DNA of 64,000 nt from NCBI RefSeq assembly GCF_018388465.1, contig NZ_CP074404.1, forward strand, positions 310,001 through 374,000, given 5' to 3'. Origin of the DNA: Cellulomonas fengjieae. GTDB taxonomy: Bacteria; Actinomycetota; Actinomycetes; Actinomycetales; Cellulomonadaceae. This document shows, piece after piece, positions 60,687-64,000 of the stretch. The notes beneath the pieces are model-generated. The model searched no databases and was not told the DNA's origin. It saw only the letters and a program-made list of their open reading frames with translations. The stretch's first letter is position 1. Every line of letters begins with the position of its first letter. The position numbers were made by a program, and so were the translations under genes.

Positions 60687-61331
60687 ATGGAGGCGCAGGC
60701 GCAGGCGCACGGGGACGGCGTCCCCTCGACCATCGGTCCGGTGACGTTCACCGGTGCGGCCATCGGCGAGTACGACGAGGCCCGGGTCGCGGCCGCCGTC
60801 CGCGAGCTCCTGCTGGCGGTGGGGGAGGACCCCGACCGCGAGGGTCTGCGGGAGACTCCTGCGCGGGTCGCGCGGTCCTACCGGGAGATCTTCGCGGGGC
60901 TCTACCAGGAGCCGGCGGACGTCCTGACCACCACCTTCGACATCGGTCACGAGGAGATGGTGCTGGTCAAGGACATCGAGGTGTACTCGACCTGCGAGCA
61001 CCACCTGGTGCCGTTCCACGGCGTCGCGCATGTCGGCTACATCCCCGCGACGGACGGGCGGATCACGGGCCTGAGCAAGCTGGCCCGGCTGGTCGACGTG
61101 TACGCCCGACGCCCGCAGGTGCAGGAGCGGCTGACGGCGCAGATCGCGGACGCCCTGGTCAACGAGCTGCGGCCGCGCGGGGTGATCGTCGTCGTGGAGT
61201 GCGAGCACCTCTGCATGTCGATGCGTGGCGTGCGCAAGCCCGGGTCGCGCACGGTGACCTCCGCGGTGCGCGGACAGATGCGGGACGTCGCGACGCGGGC
61301 CGAGGCCATGAGCCTCGTCCTGGGTCGCTGA
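60687..61331 (+). CDS. folE: GTP cyclohydrolase I
   Basis: A 214-residue enzyme for the first step of folate synthesis, GTP to dihydroneopterin triphosphate. Zinc and active-site motifs are [19 protein letters not shown] and [18 protein letters not shown], with [18 protein letters not shown] and [20 protein letters not shown] also present. The first ~25 residues are extra. ATG 60687 is 10 bp past ftsH. Confidence 0.97.
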   Translation: MEAQAQAHGDGVPSTIGPVTFTGAAIGEYDEARVAAAVRELLLAVGEDPDREGLRETPARVARSYREIFAGLYQEPADVLTTTFDIGHEEMVLVKDIEVYSTCEHHLVPFHGVAHVGYIPATDGRITGLSKLARLVDVYARRPQVQERLTAQIADALVNELRPRGVIVVVECEHLCMSMRGVRKPGSRTVTSAVRGQMRDVATRAEAMSLVLGR

Positions 61332-61350
61332 CGCCTTCGCGGACACCCCC

Positions 61351-61356
61351 TAGGCT
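61351..61356 (+). promoter_or_regulatory. Probable leaderless -10 element (TAGGCT) of folP
   Basis: TAGGCT lies 7 nt before GTG 61364 with no Shine-Dalgarno, so an internal operon promoter is possible. Confidence 0.35.
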
Positions 61357-61363
61357 CGGCACC

Positions 61364-62308
61364 GTGACAGCCCCCGGTCCCTCCCACCCGGCACCGCTGC
61401 CGGCCCGGGTGCGCAGCCTGGACCGCACGCTGGTCATGGGCGTCGTCAACGTGACCCCCGACTCCTTCTCCGACGGCGGCCGGTGGTTCACGCCCGGCGC
61501 CGCGGTGGCACACGGTCTGCAGCTGCTCGCCGACGGCGCCGACGTGCTGGACGTGGGCGGCGAGTCGACCCGGCCGGGTGCGCGCCGCGTCGCGGTGGAC
61601 GACGAGCTCGCCCGCGTGCTGCCCGTGGTCGAGGAGCTGGTGGACCGCGGTGCGGTCGTGAGCGTGGACACCACCCGCGCGGTGGTGGCGCGGGCGGCCG
61701 TCGCGCGTGGCGCCCTGATCGTCAACGACGTGTCGGGCGGTCTGGCGGACGAGGCGATGCACGCCGTCGTCGCCGAGACCGGTGCGGTGTACGTCGCCAT
61801 GCACTGGCGCGGTCACGCCGACGTGATGGACGACCTCGACGACTACGACGACGTGGTGACGGACGTGCGCCGCGAGCTGGCGCAGCGGGTCGACGCGCTG
61901 CGCGCGGCGGGCGTGCGGGACGAGCAGGTGGTGCTGGACCCGGGCCTGGGCTTCGCGAAGGCGGGCAGCAGCAACTGGCCGCTGCTCGCCCGGCTCTCCG
62001 AGCTGGTGGCCGACGGGTTCCCGGTGATGGTCGGTGCTAGCCGCAAGCGCTTCCTCGGCCACCTGCTGGCGGGCCCCGACGGCGAGCCGGTGCCGCCCCT
62101 GGCGCGCGACGGCGCCACGGCCGCGGTGACGGCGCTGGCCGCCGCCGCGGGAGCCTGGTGCGTGCGCGTGCACGAGGTGGCAAGCTCCGCGGACGCGGTG
62201 CGTGTGGCGGCGGCGTGGCGGGGTGCGCGGGCGACCAGCACCGTGAGCACGGTCGAGGACGAGCTGCCCGTGGACGAGGACGCACGAACCGGATGGAGCA
62301 CGCGGTGA
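61364..62308 (+). CDS. folP: Dihydropteroate synthase
   Basis: A 314-residue enzyme that joins p-aminobenzoate to the pterin diphosphate, the sulfonamide target. Marks seen are LVMGVVNVTPDSFSDGG, GADVLDVGGESTRPGA, SVDTTRAVVARAAVARGA, LIVNDVSGG, LDPGLGFAK and VGASRKRFLG. GTG 61364 is chosen from family length. The downstream folBK start overlaps its stop (GTGA). Confidence 0.97.
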   Translation: MTAPGPSHPAPLPARVRSLDRTLVMGVVNVTPDSFSDGGRWFTPGAAVAHGLQLLADGADVLDVGGESTRPGARRVAVDDELARVLPVVEELVDRGAVVSVDTTRAVVARAAVARGALIVNDVSGGLADEAMHAVVAETGAVYVAMHWRGHADVMDDLDDYDDVVTDVRRELAQRVDALRAAGVRDEQVVLDPGLGFAKAGSSNWPLLARLSELVADGFPVMVGASRKRFLGHLLAGPDGEPVPPLARDGATAAVTALAAAAGAWCVRVHEVASSADAVRVAAAWRGARATSTVSTVEDELPVDEDARTGWSTR

Positions 62309-63597
62309 CCATGAACGACGAGGGCCGGCAGGACGTGCTGGACACCAGCGGGCGTCGCCTCGACCAGATCAAGCTGTCGGGGATCACGGCGCGCGGCTAC
62401 CACGGCGTGTTCGAGCACGAGCGGCGGGAGGGGCAGACGTTCGTCGCGGACGTCGTCGTCCACCTGGACACCCGGCGCGCCGCGGCGCGGGACGACCTCG
62501 CGCACACCCTGGACTACGGCGCGCTGGCCGAGCAGGTGGCCACGGTGCTGGCCGGCGAGCCGGTGGACCTGGTCGAGACGGTGGCCGAGCGCATCGCCGC
62601 GACCGTCATGGCGTCGAGCATCGTGCAGGCCGTCGACGTGGCCGTGCACAAGCCGCACGCGCCCATCGAGGTGCCGTTCGGCGACGTGGTGGTCGCCATC
62701 CACCGCGACCGCACCAAGCTGCCGGCCGCCGAACCGTACGCGCCGCGGCCGACCGAGGCGCCCGCGCACCCGAGGTCCGTCCCGCCGTCGACCGCTACGC
62801 TCCCGGTCACCCCCGCGCCCGGCGCACCCGCGGTCACCGCCGGCGTGGTCGCCTGGACCGAGGCGGGTGTCCCCGCGCCCGGCGGGCTGTCCGAGCAGGG
62901 TCCCGACACCCCGTCGACCGAGCCGCCGGCGTCGTCGACGGACGCGACGGTGGTCGTCGGTGAGCTCGTCACGGACGTGCTCGACCAGGCGCCCGACGGT
63001 CCGGTCGACGTCGTGCTGGCCCTCGGCGCCAACCTCGGTCCGGCGCAGGAGACTCTGCGCGAGGCCGTGACCGAGCTCGCGAGCACGCCGGGCATCGAGG
63101 TGGTCGACGTCTCGCCGTTGGCGCGCACGTCCGCGGTCGGCGGTCCCGACCAGCCGGACTTCCTCAACGCGGTCGTGCTGGCCTCGACGACGCTCGCCCC
63201 GCGCGAGCTGCTGCGCGCCACGCAGGCGATCGAGCTGGCGCACGGGCGTGAGCGGCACGAGCACTGGGGACCGCGCACCCTGGACATCGACATCGTGGTG
63301 TACGGCTCGGTCCTGGCCGTGACGGACGACCTCGAGCTGCCGCACCCGCGAACGCACGAGCGCGCGTTCGTGCTGCAGCCGTGGGCGCAGGTGGACCCGG
63401 ACGCCGTCCTGCCGGGGCTGGGCGGGGGACCCGTCGGCGCGCTGGCCGCGACGGCGCCCGACCGCGACGGTGTCCGTTGGCTCGCGCTCGACTGGCTGAC
63501 CAACGCCATCCCGGCGGTAGGCAACGACACGGGCGCCGTTCCCGCCGGGCCGGCGTGGGACCGGGTCCGGACCGGGCCGGACGCCCCGGACGCCTGA
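62305..63597 (+). CDS. folBK: Fused dihydroneopterin aldolase and HPPK (FolB-FolK)
   Basis: A 430-residue bifunctional folate enzyme. Residues about 15-130 are FolB (LSGITARGYHGVFEHERREGQ, then TLDYGALAEQV and ETVAERIAATVM). A Pro/Ala/Ser-rich linker of about 100 residues follows. Residues about 232-400 are FolK: VVLALGANLGPAQETLREAV, DQPDFLNAVV, RTLDIDIVVYG and LPHPRTHERAFVLQPWAQ. GTG 62305 overlaps the folP stop and has GGAG 6 nt upstream; ATG 62311 is an alternative. The 3' end overlaps the DUF3180 start. Confidence 0.93.
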   Translation: MTMNDEGRQDVLDTSGRRLDQIKLSGITARGYHGVFEHERREGQTFVADVVVHLDTRRAAARDDLAHTLDYGALAEQVATVLAGEPVDLVETVAERIAATVMASSIVQAVDVAVHKPHAPIEVPFGDVVVAIHRDRTKLPAAEPYAPRPTEAPAHPRSVPPSTATLPVTPAPGAPAVTAGVVAWTEAGVPAPGGLSEQGPDTPSTEPPASSTDATVVVGELVTDVLDQAPDGPVDVVLALGANLGPAQETLREAVTELASTPGIEVVDVSPLARTSAVGGPDQPDFLNAVVLASTTLAPRELLRATQAIELAHGRERHEHWGPRTLDIDIVVYGSVLAVTDDLELPHPRTHERAFVLQPWAQVDPDAVLPGLGGGPVGALAATAPDRDGVRWLALDWLTNAIPAVGNDTGAVPAGPAWDRVRTGPDAPDA

Positions 63598-64000
63598 TGC
63601 AGCGCACTCGCTGGCAGACGCTCCTGCTCGTGACGGTCGTCGCCGCCGCCGTCACGTGGATCCTGCTGCGCGCGATCGCGGGGCGAGGCGGGCTGCCGCC
63701 GTCGGTCCCGCCGCTCGTGGTGGTCGTGGAGCTGCTCATCGCTGCCGTGGTGTTCGGGCTGGGCTGGACGGTGCGTCAGTTCCTGCGCGGCAAGCGCCCG
63801 CTCCTCGACCCCATCCGGGCCGCCCGGACGGTGGTCCTGGCCAAGGCGTCGTGCTACACCGGCGCTCTGCTGGCCGGCTGGTACGGCGGGCAGGTGCTCG
63901 TCCTCGTCGGCGAGCTCGATGTGCCGGGCAACGGCGGCCGCGCGGTCGCGGCCGGCGTCGCCACCGGGGGGGCCGTCGTGCTGGCCGTGGTCGGCCTCGT
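63597..64000 (+). CDS. DUF3180 family membrane protein (3' end outside window)
   Basis: At least 134 residues, cut by the window edge. The N-terminus QRTRWQTLLLVTVVAAAVTWILL and three further hydrophobic helices match DUF3180, a small actinobacterial membrane protein almost always found after folK. Its function is unknown. The ATG overlaps the folBK stop (TGATG), so it is the last visible gene of the folate operon. Confidence 0.87.
   Translation, partial: MQRTRWQTLLLVTVVAAAVTWILLRAIAGRGGLPPSVPPLVVVVELLIAAVVFGLGWTVRQFLRGKRPLLDPIRAARTVVLAKASCYTGALLAGWYGGQVLVLVGELDVPGNGGRAVAAGVATGGAVVLAVVGL

Overview
The window is GC-rich chromosomal DNA (above 70% G+C by eye) from an actinobacterium, most likely a Cellulomonas-like member of the Micrococcales. 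The reasons are the extreme third-position GC, many GTG starts, probable leaderless promoters of the form TANNNT followed 6-8 nt later by a start codon, a mycothiol-type maleylpyruvate isomerase, a plant-galactan utilisation locus, and the cluster tilS-hpt-ftsH-folE-folP-folBK-DUF3180. There is no rRNA, CRISPR array, transposase, integrase or recognisable prophage. One tRNA gene (tRNA-Thr, anticodon CGT) is present.

Layout. 1-9 kb: a secreted hydrolase, a small membrane protein whose frame runs into the tRNA, the tRNA-Thr gene and its terminator, several small conserved proteins, an RDD membrane protein, a secreted DUF4214 protein lying between two copies of the 3' end of the RDD gene, and a LiaF-like protein. 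9-20.7 kb: a D,D-carboxypeptidase-like exported protein, an MFS exporter with a LigD-type primase-polymerase, a large LuxR-type (LAL) regulator with a small coupled gene, an anti-sigma-type ATPase, a MinD/ParA-like ATPase, and an ECF sigma factor with its probable membrane anti-sigma partner. 20.8-29.2 kb: a galactan catabolic locus with a GH53 endo-galactanase and a GH42 beta-galactosidase transcribed leftward, and a sugar ABC transporter (binding protein and two permeases) with a LacI regulator transcribed rightward from a shared intergenic region that contains divergent promoters and an operator-like palindrome.

29.3-47.3 kb is a mixed housekeeping and accessory region: 5'-3' exonuclease, RNase HI, DUF3806 protein, a very large secreted subtilase with Ig-like repeats, protein isoaspartyl methyltransferase, a second D,D-carboxypeptidase-like protein, an ATPase that looks like a LAL regulator without its DNA-binding half, OsmC, a fused FAD/Fe-S oxidoreductase, a RAMA-domain protein, a lipase-like hydrolase and a quinone-oxidoreductase-like protein. 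47.3-54.3 kb: maleylpyruvate isomerase family protein, metX-metY with a long structured leader, an NlpC/P60 hydrolase, an AbiEi/DUF559-like protein flanked by palindromic repeats, and inorganic pyrophosphatase. 54.4-64 kb: dacB, a zinc metalloprotease, tilS, hpt, ftsH and the folate genes.

The less ordinary signals are: (i) a dispersed family of roughly 45-bp imperfect palindromes built on ACGTCCGAG, mostly at gene ends, with one pair inside the coding sequence of the FAD/Fe-S enzyme; (ii) an ECF-type promoter signature with identical spacing upstream of both the sigma factor and its putative anti-sigma gene; (iii) the DUF4214 gene bracketed by a duplicated gene end; (iv) shared regulatory motifs upstream of cell-wall hydrolase genes. 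I found no complete new multi-gene system. Several single loci deserve a second look and are listed as findings.
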